From contig NC_090448.1 of NCBI RefSeq assembly GCF_031143425.1, positions 335,308,177 to 335,372,176 on the forward strand: a DNA stretch of 64,000 bases. The letters are read 5' to 3'. Position 1 is the stretch's first letter. The number at the start of each line of letters is the position of its first letter. Shown piece by piece: positions 11,901 to 23,190 of this stretch. The DNA comes from Pleurodeles waltl (Eukaryota; Chordata; Amphibia; Caudata; Salamandridae). The notes under the pieces were generated by a model, which searched no databases, was not told the DNA's origin, and saw nothing but the letters and a program-made list of their open reading frames with translations. The translations under genes and the position numbers were made by a program.

Positions 11901-12698
11901 GGATGAAGCCCTCTGGCCACAGAGCCCCCTCTAGAACCAGTGGAGAAAGGCATCCACTACTTCTGTCCTTAGCAGGATGAAGCACTCTGGGCACAAGGCC
12001 CCCTCCAGAAGCAGTGGAGAGATACATCCACTACCTCTGTCCTTAGCAGGATGAAGTACTCTGGGCACCATGCCCCCTCCAGAACCAGTGGAGACTGTCA
12101 TCCACTACCTCTGTCCTTACAGGATGAAGCACTCTGGGCACCATGCCCCTTCCAGAACCAGTGGAGAGATACATCCACTACCTCTGTACTTAGCAGAATG
12201 AAGCACTCTGGTCACCATGCCCCCTACAGAACCAGTGGAGACTGTCATCCACTACCTCTGTCCTTAGCAGGATGAAGCACTCTGGGCACAAGGCCCCCTC
12301 CAGAACCAGTGGAGAGATACATCCACTACCTCTGTCCTTAGCAGGATGAAACACTCTGGGCACAAGGCCCCCTCCAGAACCAGTGGAGACTGTCATCCAC
12401 TACCTCTGTCCTTAGCAGGATGAAGCCCTCTGAGCACCAGGCCCCCTCCAGAACCAGTGGAGACTATCATCCACTACCTCTGTCCTTAGCAGGATGAAGC
12501 ACTCTGGGCACCATGCCCCCTCCAGAACCAGTGGAGACTGTCATCCACTACCTCTGCCCTTAGCAAGACGAAGCACTCTGGGCACCATGCCCCCTCCAGA
12601 ACCAGTGGAGACTGTCATCCACTACCTCTGTCCTTAGCAGGATGAAGCACTCTGGGCACCATGCCCCCTCCAAAACCAGTGGAGAGATACATCCACTT
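11901..12698 (+). repeat. 74-bp tandem repeat, about 10.8 copies
   Basis: Unit starts ggatgaagcactctgggcac, continues through ccagaaccagtggaga, and ends tctgtccttagca. Starts at 11901, 11975, 12418 and 12492 confirm the 74-bp period. 74 is not a multiple of three and the array lies after the inferred stop, so it is probably 3' UTR or spacer. Confidence 0.88.
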
Positions 12699-12700
12699 GA

Positions 12701-12998
12701 GAGACTGTGGCTTTGCACTCCCCAGGATGGAACAGTGGGCAATCCACCCACTGTAGAGACTTGTGAGACTGTGGCTTTGCACTCCCCAGGATTGAACAGT
12801 GGGCAACCCACCCACTGTAGAGACTAGTGAGACTGTGGCTTTGCACTCCCCAGGATTGAACAGTGGGCAACCCACCCACTGTAGAGACTTGTGAGACTGT
12901 GGCTTTGCACTCCCCAGGATTGAACAGTGGGCAACCCACCTACTGTAGAGACCTGAGAGACTGTGGCTTTGCACTCCCCAGGATTGAACAGTGGGCAT
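12701..12998 (+). repeat. 64-bp tandem repeat, about 4.7 copies
   Basis: Unit gagactgtggctttgcactc ... gaacagtgggcaacccaccc, with starts at 12701 and 12765 showing the period. It follows the 74-bp array almost without a gap. Non-coding by period and position. Confidence 0.88.
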
Positions 12999-13330
12999 GT
13001 GGCCCTCTCGTGGATTTGGTGTCGTGCACTCAACCGGCTGAGGTGCCCCCCCTTCCCTACCCCTGAGGTGCCTGTTTTCTTGCTATCTGATGCCCCTGCA
13101 GTGTTCTCTCCGTCATGGTCGGGGATCTTGTGTGGGCCTCGCCCATACCGCGTGGGCCCAGTGTTCCACGGACTTCATTGGAGCACTACCTGGACTACTA
13201 AGTTTCGGTGGAATGCATTCCCAAGGAATCACTATGAATGTACTTAAAGTGACAGCCATGGGATTCTTTGAGGGGAAAGTCCAGTATTTTAGTCCAGTCT
13301 GTATCTTGCGGAGGTTTTGGCCAAATCAAT
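12999..13330 (+). other. Distal Harbinger-locus sequence, no gene
   Basis: GC-rich to mixed sequence after the last array. No terminal repeat matching the left end was found, so the right end of the element is missing or unrecognised. Confidence 0.35.
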
Positions 13331-13429
13331 CACCCAGGTAGTATGACGAGAAGACCTGGAGTGGTTTCCGTGTTGTAGGAAAGGTCTGTACACCCATTCT
13401 ATCAGTTTGCCACCAGTTCCTATGGTGTA

Positions 13430-13990
13430 GAGCATCTGGCACACCTCTTGTAGGGTTAGTGCTAGGTAGCAGACATGAAATAGGGAATTTAATGACTATT
13501 TAAGGTGGTTGTAAGTAAGGAGTTGACCTGGGTGAAGATGGTAGTCTGCCACAAGGGTTTGGAGATTTAGTAGCTCGCCGTCCAGAAACAAATCCCCAAT
13601 GTGCTCAGAGCACAACCATCCTGTGCAAGTGGGAAGGTTTAGCAAAGGTAATGCAGGAGCACAGGGTTTCTTTGGGTTAGTGAGTTTACATGTTCTAGCA
13701 AGGCAAGAGAAAGTTGTGCATGATAACCCCGGATGGTGATCCGTAGAATGGTCAGTAGGAAACAATGAGCAGTGCATTAAGCCTTCCTTAAAAGTCTTTA
13801 CTGATAAACCCCATCTCATGCAGGGAGGTGGGCAGAAAGCCAGCGAGCCACCCATTGGACCTGTGCAGCTGAATAATAGCATTCTAAGTCCAGAAGACCA
13901 AATTTAGCCGCAGTCACAGGTAGCTTTATTGTAGAAAGAGCTACCCGATGGAGCTGCAGCGACCAAATCAGATGTGGCATGTCTGAAGAA
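13430..13990 (-). pseudogene. L1 ORF2 C-terminal fragment
   Basis: Read on the minus strand, 13,990 to 13,430 gives the region after the RT typical of amphibian L1: AAKFGLLDLECYYSAAQVQW and VARWLSA, then after a frame change IGDLFLDGELLNLQTLVADY and HLHPGQLLTYNHLK. Function would be part of the L1 reverse-transcription protein. It is a short, frameshifted fragment without the catalytic core. Boundaries are approximate. It is opposite in strand to the L1 at 445-4350, so it is a separate insertion. Confidence 0.6.
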
Positions 13991-15865
13991 GGAATGAAGG
14001 ACGAGCAGGCGAAGGTTTGAAAAATAATACTAATACTAGTGCGCCACTACAGAAAGCAGAAGAGACGACCAAAAAGCAAACTGGGCTTGGAGGGACCGTG
14101 ACACTCTGCCAAGATTTCCATCCTGCAAATCAGTGGGTGAATGGTAAGTATTAATCACTAGGTATCGAAAGGCAACTGGTTCCCAGTTCAATCTGAGATC
14201 TAATTGTATATAAAGCAGGCAATTGCCTTGCACAACCTTGCAAGAGGTCTGTCCCCTGCTCACCCTTCACAAGCACGAACAGTGGACCATTGCACCAGAA
14301 GAGTTTGCCAAGGTGGATGGGTGTATCTTGTTCAACCACTTGACAGTGCCTCTTCTGTTTCCCTCCTGTGTGCAGAGACAACTCCCTCAGTACCCAATAC
14401 CGTCCAATAGTCTTGGTGGACCCATCTTGTCTGATTTTAGGAACTGTCCCACCTTGTTCTACTCTTCCTTATTTATCCAGTTCTGAGCAACGACCCTTTG
14501 AATCACTTGCTGTGGATCTCCCATTTGATCTCAATTTCATTCTCCTCTTTTATTATCTCTGATTGGTAGTTTGCGCTCCCATTTCTGAGATAAATATAGA
14601 GTCCCAGACATACACTCTAGTGCTGTGAGACTACAAACAAGTTGTGGGTACCTCACACCCTGACATTATGTGTGAGACTGTCAGCCACACCATCTGCCCT
14701 GCCTCTTTAAAAGAAATTTAGGTTAAAAGTCCATGGGCGGTTGGGGTGATTTGTTTAAACTAGCATACAGTTAATTACCTTAATGTTTCCCAAACTGTTT
14801 GCCAGGGGTTTTAAAATGTTCAAAAATATAATCAAAATGTTGCTGTTACTTTCTCTTCAAGAAAGATTGGGTAGATCTGGGTAGGGGTGATGGCCTTGAC
14901 GTAGGGCTGAAGGGCATTAATTACTACTGAACAAGAGGTAAATGTGACACCTGAATGTAGCATACCAGGAGGCAATCACAAAAAGACTACCGTGAATAAA
15001 TAGTGCTATGTTAAAAAGGAGTAAATAAATGCACTGACAACATAGTGAGGCATGGCCTTTTGGGTGTGTCTGTAAAACTGACGTTTGGTCTTGAATTGTT
15101 TTCCTGAATTTTGACCCTTTGTCCTGAATTTTTTACAGTCCAGTCCAGAATTTTCCTCAATGCCAGCTGGTTACCCTAACTAAGAGGGAAACAAATGGCC
15201 TTGTCATTAGGGGCCACAAACCAAGTGATACTTTCCTTATGTGGCATGGATAGGATTCCTGACTACACCTCCTGGCTCCACGAATTGTGATTCATACTGA
15301 GAATGGAAAAATTGTCTCTAGCTATTGATCAACAGAGCGATTCCTATCCTGACTTATGGGCACCATTCATTCACATACATTCCACCAAATTCAACGAATT
15401 AACCTGCCCAGCCTACCACCTACTCCCAGTGACTGAACTTACTGACAGTTTAGCCTTAACCTAGTCTACCTGGCCATCGCACACTCTTCAATATTTACTC
15501 GCCAAGACACGCTTTCACTTCAGACCACTTAGGTATCTCTTATGAAGGAATCAGGGGAGGGGGTGGAGGGATTTGCTTTGGGTTATGATTGCTGTTTTTT
15601 CAGAATTCCCTTAGCAATGCTGCTGACCCCAGGGTTGTAGGCAGGCAGCTGTATTAATCTAAGTTTTGAATGTTTAATTGACCCTACCAGCCCTCTGTGT
15701 TGTAGGCGATCAGCTGTGTAGGTTTGTGACTGGCTGATAAATAGAACTGATCAATAAAATATATTGCCTATTAGTATGGACGTCCTGTGATTCCTACACC
15801 TTCTAGTCCTTGTTGTCTTATGTAACATTTACTATAGACTGATTTACACACGCATGATTGTATCT
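13991..15865. other. Unassigned interspersed sequence
   Basis: No convincing coding region. Open frames near 14,150-14,560 lack any recognisable motif. No array or terminal repeat seen. Confidence 0.3.
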
Positions 15866-15935
15866 ATATAATGCCTGCGAGGTAAAGTGCTCTAACGCCG
15901 TAACTCTGGCATGAGTAGCGCTAAAAATCAAATAA
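15866..15935 (+). repeat. L2-like LINE 3' tail (short)
   Basis: The stretch taaagtgctctaacgccg followed by gagtagcgctaaaaatcaaa resembles the 3' end shared by vertebrate L2/CR1-like elements (TAAAGCGCT ... GTAGCGCTA). Only the tail remains. Confidence 0.45.
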
Positions 15936-17639
15936 GATGCATGTGAGAGAGAAGCTATGGAGAGATGAGAGGCACCGTTAGAGGGTGGTAGTAAGGGAAC
16001 CCGTGCAGGAGGCGGTCATGGTGTGGGCACCAAAAATGATTGTCGCATGGGACGCTACCAGCCCTAAAGCCGGCCCTGGCCTTCTCTATAGGTTGCAGCA
16101 GCGATGACTTGTCCGCATTTCTGGAGTTTATTCCTTAGTTCTATGCTGCTCTGCTTCAGGTCTCAACCTTTATATACACACATGTATAGAGCTCATCTCA
16201 GTAAGCTGATCTTCAGACTGTAGCGGTTGTGCCCAGGCCAACTGATCACTTAGATTTAAAAGTGCTCTTTAATTTTTGGATGGAACCAACCAACGATTTA
16301 AAAGCTTACCTTCCTGGTGGTGACGTACAGCTCCATGCCAACCAGCTATAAAATGTGCTCTGCCATATTGATTTATTTGGTGATGAAGGTCCCCCCCAAA
16401 ATACCCAATGTATCGTATACATCGGAGCCAGACAGCCCTGTAACGTGCCAGTATCTCTTCCATATAAGCAAAAGACAGAATACAGGGGATTGGGAGCACC
16501 ACAACTCCGTTGTGTTGATTTGTGGGTCTGCCTCAGAGACGAGGAATACACGTACACTAAGAATAGTGCACTCCTACACGGTTGACAGGGAACACATGTT
16601 CCCTGGACAGGGGACGCACATAAATGAGAGAATAGAATGCATAGGCAAGGTAATACACTTACACTAGGGAAGGTGATTCACAAGACAGGAATCGCACACA
16701 CACCTGGCTGCAGTTAGCTATTTGGCACAGAGGGACACCTGCAGTGGGATAGGAAGTAATCTAAAATGGGACATGGAGAAACAAAGATGCTCACAGAGAG
16801 ACATATGAATATACTCTCTGGGACAGGAAGAAACTGACGTACAGACAGACAGAGAGAAGGTAGCTGACATCTTGACAGAGGGCTACTGACTGGAAAAGTT
16901 CACATATACTTTGGAACAGGTAGACAGAGAAAAGCATCCTGGGACGAGAGACTCTTAGCCACACAACGTGGCACGAAGACAATTTGCCCTTGTTTTTTAT
17001 TTAGTGTGTGGAATGTCTAGGCGGCTGAGCATCTTAGTGTATTATTATGAGGACAACAAACTGTTTTATGTTGAGTGCTGTCCTCTCCTGACTACACACA
17101 ATTTAAGCACTGCCTTAATCTATGATAGGTGGGCATGCCATTGCAGGCTCAAACCGGCTCAGACCAGAGGTCTGACCCCTGCTCTGTTAGGAGTCCTAAT
17201 TAAAACAAGCATTTGCAATGCAATAGGTCTCCCATTTGCCTGAGGTAAAGCTGTTGGCATTGTAAATTCATAACTGGACTTTTCTTGCCACACAAATTGG
17301 TGAACCCAGCCTCATAATTTCGTGTTTTCGTCCCATATAATTCCACTGCATATACCTAAAGCACTTCCATTTACCTTCTTCCTCTATCTGCAGCCAGAAA
17401 TGAAAATGTTGCCATTTAGCATCCTAATTTAAATCTGCCATGGTAATTCCAATAGAATACCACTTTCACCTCCCCACCATCAGAGTTATTGGCTGGCAAA
17501 CACAATTCCCCCTAAAAAAGACAAAAGACAGCCACCCATAGTGTAATAAGGATGTTAAAGTGGCCTGAATCATGGTCATAATTGTAATAAGGAGAGATTA
17601 TTAAAACATATAAAATTATCATATAACCCCTTATCAGAA
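15936..17639. other. Unassigned sequence
   Basis: No recognised gene or repeat family. A small hairpin cagggaac-acat-gttccctg lies near 16,588-16,607. Open frames here are short and unmotivated. Confidence 0.3.
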
Positions 17640-18599
17640 ATAAACTTTTGGCATTAGACTGTCATGCTCCAAACAGCACCTAGAGGGCACCATAACAAAA
17701 ATACCATTTGTAAGAAACAGGGTCATGTAACCATATTGTTAGCTTCTAGAGAGCATAACTCCATGAAAATAAAAAAACAGGTGAAAGTAATGCAGTGTAA
17801 CCATATACTTAGCCCCTAGAAGGCCTTTTTAGGGCTAGCATGCCTTTTGCAATATTATAAACAAGGGCTCTAACCCCTTTGCTGCCAGGCCTTTTCCCCT
17901 TCTGGTGCCAGGCCTTTCTTTGGCTATTTGGGGCAGTTCGCGCCTAGGCCCTCATAACATTTTGTCCTCATAAGCTACTCACACCAAAAGTGTGTCCTTT
18001 TTTCCAACATCCTAGGGATTCTAGAGGTACCCAGAGTTTGTGGTTCCCCCTGGAGGAGACCAAGAAATTAGCCAAAATACAGCGAACATATCTTTTGGGT
18101 TTTTTTTTTAATGGGAAAAAGGACTGCAGAAGAAGGCTTGTGTTTTTTCCCCTGAAAATGGCATCAACAAAGGGTGTGCAGTGGTAAAATCACCATCTTC
18201 CCAGCTTTCAGGAACAGGCCGACTTGAATCAGAAAACCACATTTTTCAACATGAGTTTGGCGTTTTACTGGGACATACCCCATTTTAACTATTTTTGTGC
18301 TTTTAGCCTCCTTCCAATTAGTGACAGAAATGGGTGTGAAACCAATGCTGGATCCCGGACAGCTAAAAATTTCTGAAAGGTAGACAGCATTCTGAATTCA
18401 GCAAGGGGTCATTTATGTAGATCTTTCAAGGTTTTCCTACAGAAAATAACAGCAAAAATTTTAAAAAAATATTGAAATTGAGGTGAAAAGAAAACAGCCA
18501 TTTCTCTCCACGTTTTACTCTGTAACTTTTTTCTGCAATGTCAGATTTTTAAAGCAATATACCGTTACATCTGCTGGACTTGTTTGGTTGCAGGGAAAT

Positions 18600-20110
18600 A
18601 TAGGGCCTGTAGGTTCATCAAGAACCCTAGGCACCCAGAGCCAATAAAGGAGCTGCACCTTCCAATGGGTTTTCCTTGTGTACCGGGCACACAGAAATTC
18701 ATTTGGTGAAATATAAAGAGTGAAAAATAGGTATCAAGGAAACCTTTGTATTTCCAAAATGGTCACAAGATAAGGTGTTGAGAAGCAGTGGTTATTTGCA
18801 CATCTCTGAAATCCTGGGGCCCCATACTACCATGTGAATTACAGGGTATTTCTCAAATAGTCCTCTTTTTTACACACTGTCTTACGCTTGGAAGGAACAA
18901 ATGTAGAGAAAGACAAGGTGCAATAACACTTGTTCTTCTATTCTGGGTTCCCCCAAGTCTCCCAATAAAAATGGTACCTCACTTGCGTGGGTAGGCCTAA
19001 TGCCCGCGATAGGAAACACAACATGGACACACATTTTTACATTGAAATCTGACGTGTTTTTTGGAAAGTGCCTAGCTGTGGATTTTGGCCTTTAGCTCAG
19101 CCCGCACCTAAGGAAACCTACCAAACCTGTGCATTTTTAAAAACTAGACACCTAAGGGAATCCAGGATGGGTGACTTGTGGGGCTCTCACCAGGTTCTGT
19201 TACTCAGAATCCTTTGCAAATCTCAAAATGTGGCAAAAAAAACACTTTTTAGGACAGAAAGTTCTAGAATCTGAGAGAAACCACACATTTCCTTCAACCT
19301 AGCATTCCCCCAAGTCTCCCAATAAAAATGGTACTTACTTGTGTGGTTAGGCCTAGTGCCTGCGACAGGAAATGCCCCAAAACACAACATGGACACATCA
19401 CATTTTCCCAATGAAAACTGACCTGTTTTTTTGCAAAGTGCCTAGATGTGGATTTTGGCCTCTAGCTCAGCCGGCACCTAGGGAAACCTACCAAACCTGT
19501 GCATTTTTGTAAACTAGACACCTAGGGGAACCAAGAATGGGGTAAAATCCTTAGCAAACCTCCAAAATGTGGCAAAAGAAACACTTTTTCCTCACATTTC
19601 AGTGATAGAAAGTTCTGGAATCTGAGGGGAGCCACAAATTTCCTTCTACCCAGCATTCCCCCACATCTCCCGATACAAATGTTACCTCACTTGTGTGGGT
19701 AGGCCTTGTGCCCGCGACAGGAAATGCCCCAAAACACTATGTGGACACATCAAAGTTATCAAATACAAAACTCCCTGTTTTTACAGGGGGGCACCTGCAT
19801 TTTTTGATCCTGGGCTCAGCAGTCATCTAGGGAAACCTACCAAACCCAGACATTTCTGAAAACTAGACACCCGAGGGAGTACAGGTAGGTTTGACTTGCT
19901 TGAATCCCTCAGTGTTTTCTGACCCAGAATCCTCAACAAACCTTAAATTTAACTAAAAATATCACATCTTTCCCACATTTCTGTGTGGGATCACCGCACC
20001 GGCACAAATTTCCTACCACCCAACATTCCCCTCAGTCTCCTGAACAAAATGATACCTCACTTGTGTAGGTGGGCCAAATGCCTGCGACAGGGAAGAGCCA
20101 AAAACATGTC
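18600..20110. repeat. Four ~355-bp tandem units inside element A
   Basis: The landmark ccccaagtctcccaataaaa starts at 18,951 and 19,308, with diverged versions at 19,659 and 20,038 (spacings 357, 351 and 379). Units also share aaacctaccaaacc and aaactagacacc. Non-coding. Confidence 0.75.
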
Positions 20111-20539
20111 GAAATTGAGGGGGTACCAAAGCGGGTCCAAAAGGGCAGTTTGAAAAAAAAAGTTTTTAGGTTGACAAGTGGGGCAGAATTTTTATTTGAA
20201 TTTGTATATATGCGACAATGCTAGGTGGTAGGAATTTTGTGGATTCCTGCAGATTCTGGAAGTTTCCATCACAAAAATGTGGGGAAAATGTGTGATTTCG
20301 AGGAAAATTGGAGGTTTGCATGGTGCGGAGTGCATGTGAAGCACACCACCCTGGACTCACCCAGATGTTTAGTTTTCAGATGTGTCTAGGTCTCGTAGAT
20401 TTTTTTACATGGCAGTGTCCCAAAGTCCAAAAAGTGCGGTCCTCACCAGTCCAAGTGGGACGATTTTGAGAATTAGACAAGCTCTCATGACCCAAATGTA
20501 CAACCAAAATAATCAAATGTTCTCTTCCTTGCCGCTGGG

Positions 20540-22080
20540 ATAAGATCTTTTAGTGTGTGGGGGAGAGCTGTTGGGGTGGGGGCATAACCACCCCGGTACT
20601 GGTTGGTAGCCACCACCCCATTATTTTGTATTTTTTTTTAATTCCCTGGCATCTAGTAGGCTTTTTGCCCCACCCCCTAGGGAGTGGATTGGGGGTAATT
20701 GCTCCATCTGCCCTCCGGTGGGCAGAACAACTTTGTCCCCATTTATTTGGGGTGGGGGTATGGCTATACCCCCACACTCTTTTTTTAAAACAAAATGTTC
20801 CCTGGTGTCTTGGGGCAGATGGGCCTTACAAAAATAGGCCGATCTGCCCCTGGAAGGGGAAGAATGTGCCCCAGTGGGGAGCGACCCTTGCCCAAAGGGC
20901 TGCCCCCCCCAAACAAAACACACACACAAACACCGATCCCTGGTGCCTAAGTGATTTCTGCCCCCCTGGGGGCAGATCAGCCTAATAGAAAAAGGCTGAT
21001 CTGCCCCCAACGGGGGCAGATATGGCCTAAAATAAATTTGCCCCCCAGGGAAGAGACCTTACCTAAGGGATTGCTCCCCATCTGTAAAAAATTAAAAAAA
21101 CTTAAAATACCTGGTGCCTAGTGGTTTCTGCTCCCCTTGAGGGCAGATCAGACTAATTATCCCTGGTGCCTAATAGCTTCTGCCCCCCCCAGGGGCAGAT
21201 CTGCCTATTTCAAATAGGCCAATCTGCCCCCAGGGGGGCAGAAAAGGACTCATAAATAATTGTCCCCCAGGGGAGAGACCTTTGATCAAGGGGTCGCTCC
21301 CCTTTCTTGTTTTTGTAAAAAAAAAAAACTCCATGGTGTCTAGCGGCTTCTGCCCCCCCGGGGGCAGAAATGGCCTAATAAAAAATTGCCCCCCAGGGGA
21401 GCGACCCTTGCTCAAGGGGTCACTCACCTTCATTATTTTTGTAAAAAAAAAAAAAAACTCCCTGGTGTCTAGTGACTTCTGCCCCACCTGGGGGCAGATC
21501 GGCCTAATTAAAATAGGCCGATCTGCCCCAAAAGGTGGGCAGAAGTGGCCTAAAATAAATTTGCTCCCCATAGTAGCGACCCTTGCCCAAGGAGTCGCAA
21601 CCCTTGTGTGAAACTGACATAAAAAAATATCCCTGGTGTCTAGTGGTTTCTGACTCCGTTGGGGGCAGATTGGCCTAATACAAATAGACCGATCTGCCCC
21701 CAAAGGAGGGCAGTAATGGCCTAAAAAGAATATGCCCCCCAGGGGAGTGACCCTTGCCTAAGGGGTCACTCCCCACCTCTAAAAACATGGTTTTTAAATT
21801 ATCCCTGGTGCGTAGTGGCTCCTGCCCCCCTGGGGGCAGATTGACCTAATTAATATGGGGGGGGCAGAAAAGGACTCATAAATAATTGCCCCCCAGGGGA
21901 GAGACCCTTGCTTAATGGGTCGCTCCCCTTCATTGTTTTTGTAAAAAACAAAAAAAAACTCCTTGGTGTCTAGTGGCTTCTGCCCCGCCTGGGGGCAGAT
22001 CGGCCTAATAAACTATTGCCCCCCTGGGGAGCTCCCCTCATGCCAATACCACAAGAAAAACAAACCAAAACACACATCCC
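20540..22080. repeat. Palindromic tandem array inside element A
   Basis: Degenerate units of about 130-175 bp, marked by cctggtgtctagtg at 21,461 and 21,632 and variants at 21,332, 21,804 and 21,961. Each full unit holds two hairpins: gggcagatcggcct ... aggccgatctgccc, and ggggagcgaccct ... aggggtcgctcccc. The same unit type is in element B at 36,290-37,130. Confidence 0.75.
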
Positions 22081-23190
22081 TGGTGTCATGTGGGCATTTC
22101 TGCAGCCCCATCGCTTTAGGATCGAGCTGCAGAAATTCTCAGGTCTTTACATCCATGCCTCTGCCTGCCACCACCCTCTGATCGGAAGAGAGATGCCCAG
22201 TCCTCTTCCGATCCAAGCTGGAAGCTGAGCTTTCAGCGCGATGGGGGCGGCCTCTAATGAGAGATCATGGGTGGGGAGCGTCAGGGGTGGCAGGGGAAGC
22301 CATCATACCTGCACGTTGGGGGAGGGGTGGGAGGCTCATGTAAGTCACGCAAGCGCTCCCCCATGAGCCAGTCCCTGGACGTAACAGTTTACGTCCTTGA
22401 CACCTCAGCGAAGGATGTAACCATTATGCCCATGGCGGGGAAGGGGTTAAAACAAAACTTCTCCCAGCTGTAAAACAAAAGTTCTAGCCATGAGAGAGCT
22501 TAAAAGACACTGAATGGTGGGATGGGTTATTATTTGGGGTCCTCACTAACCTAATGTCATGACCCAGAGATGATGTTGACAGAAAGAGTATTTTGCAGGT
22601 GGTCCCATTCTCCTAGGACCACCACAGGGTGAGTTATGAGCAAAAATGTTTTGTAAATGTAATGCACTGCAAAGCATTATGGGGTGAGTTTTTGTGCCAC
22701 AAATATTATAGTATGTTGACTGCAATGCTCAGAATAGCCTCTAGAGGACTCCCCAATAAAAATGGCATTTGTAAGAAACATGGTCATGTAACTATTCAGT
22801 AAGCATTTTAGAGAGCATAACAGCATGAAAAAAGAATGGGAGAAAATAATGCAGTGTAACCATATATGTAGCTCCTAGAGGACGTATAGCACATTATACA
22901 TTATCAAGGTTAGAAGGCCTATTGCAATGATATTACAAACAAGGCCCATAAAACATAACTTTTCCCAGCTATAAAACAAAAGTTCCAGCCATAAGGGAGT
23001 TAAAAAGATAATGAATTGTGGTAGGGGTTATTATTTTGGAGTCCCCACTAACATAGTGTAGTGATCCAGAGACAGAAAGAGCACACCGTGGTGAATGTTT
23101 TGAGGGTGGTCCAGGTGTCCTAGCACCACCACAGGTTGAGTTATGAGTAAACATTTTTTGTAAAAGTAATGCCCTGCAAAGCATTAGAGG

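Larger units (their letters stand above)
4714..13330. mobile_element. Harbinger-type transposon locus with two Myb-like genes and one transposase
   Basis: The left end near 4,715 (tggcggtcattacaac) resembles the GGTCATT ends of related short elements in this window. Inside are a Myb/SANT-like gene on + (5242-7009), a PIF/Harbinger transposase on - (7240-8340) and a second Myb-like gene on + (from 8787). Autonomous Harbinger elements normally carry one transposase and one Myb-like protein, which together recognise and cut the ends. I found no terminal repeat or target duplication between the genes, so the locus may be one three-gene element or a fusion of two. The right end was not found; the boundary at about 13,330 is approximate, set where other repeats begin. 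Confidence 0.65.
17874..22446 (-). mobile_element. Non-autonomous piggyBac-like element A (4.57 kb)
   Basis: Flanked by ctaa (17870-17873, a probable decayed TTAA) and ttaa (22447-22450), the piggyBac target. The ends are CCCCTTTGCTGCCAGGCC and, on the complement, CCCCTTCCCCGCCATGGGC. The left end matches, in reverse orientation, the right end of element B (about 40,540-40,832), so A is a relative of B on the opposite strand. It encodes no transposase. Inside are four ~355-bp tandem units (18,600-20,110) and a palindromic array (20,540-22,080). It would need a transposase supplied in trans. Confidence 0.72.
17640..23190 (+). repeat. Two tandem copies of a ~500-bp repeat, first copy interrupted by element A
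   Basis: Copy 1 is 17,640-17,873 plus 22,447-22,700; copy 2 is about 22,700-23,190 and is uninterrupted. Shared landmarks are atttgtaagaaacagggtca / atttgtaagaaacatggtca, then gcagtgtaaccatata, then cccagct and the aaaacaaaagttc motif, then accaccacagg. In copy 2 the insertion point reads caaggcccataaaacat; in copy 1 the same place holds element A between ctaa and ttaa. Confidence 0.75.

Noticed and set aside
11198..11953. 251-codon minus-strand open frame
   Set aside because: It runs antisense through the 30- and 33-bp arrays; its Ala/Val/Pro repeats are the complement of the coding minisatellites.
11901..12998. CRISPR-like regular repeats
   Set aside because: Units are directly adjacent with no unique spacers, and the context is a eukaryotic transposon.
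21170..21703. 177-codon minus-strand frame
   Set aside because: Reads through the palindromic array of element A; repeated Gly/Pro/Ile blocks follow the DNA units and no protein family fits.
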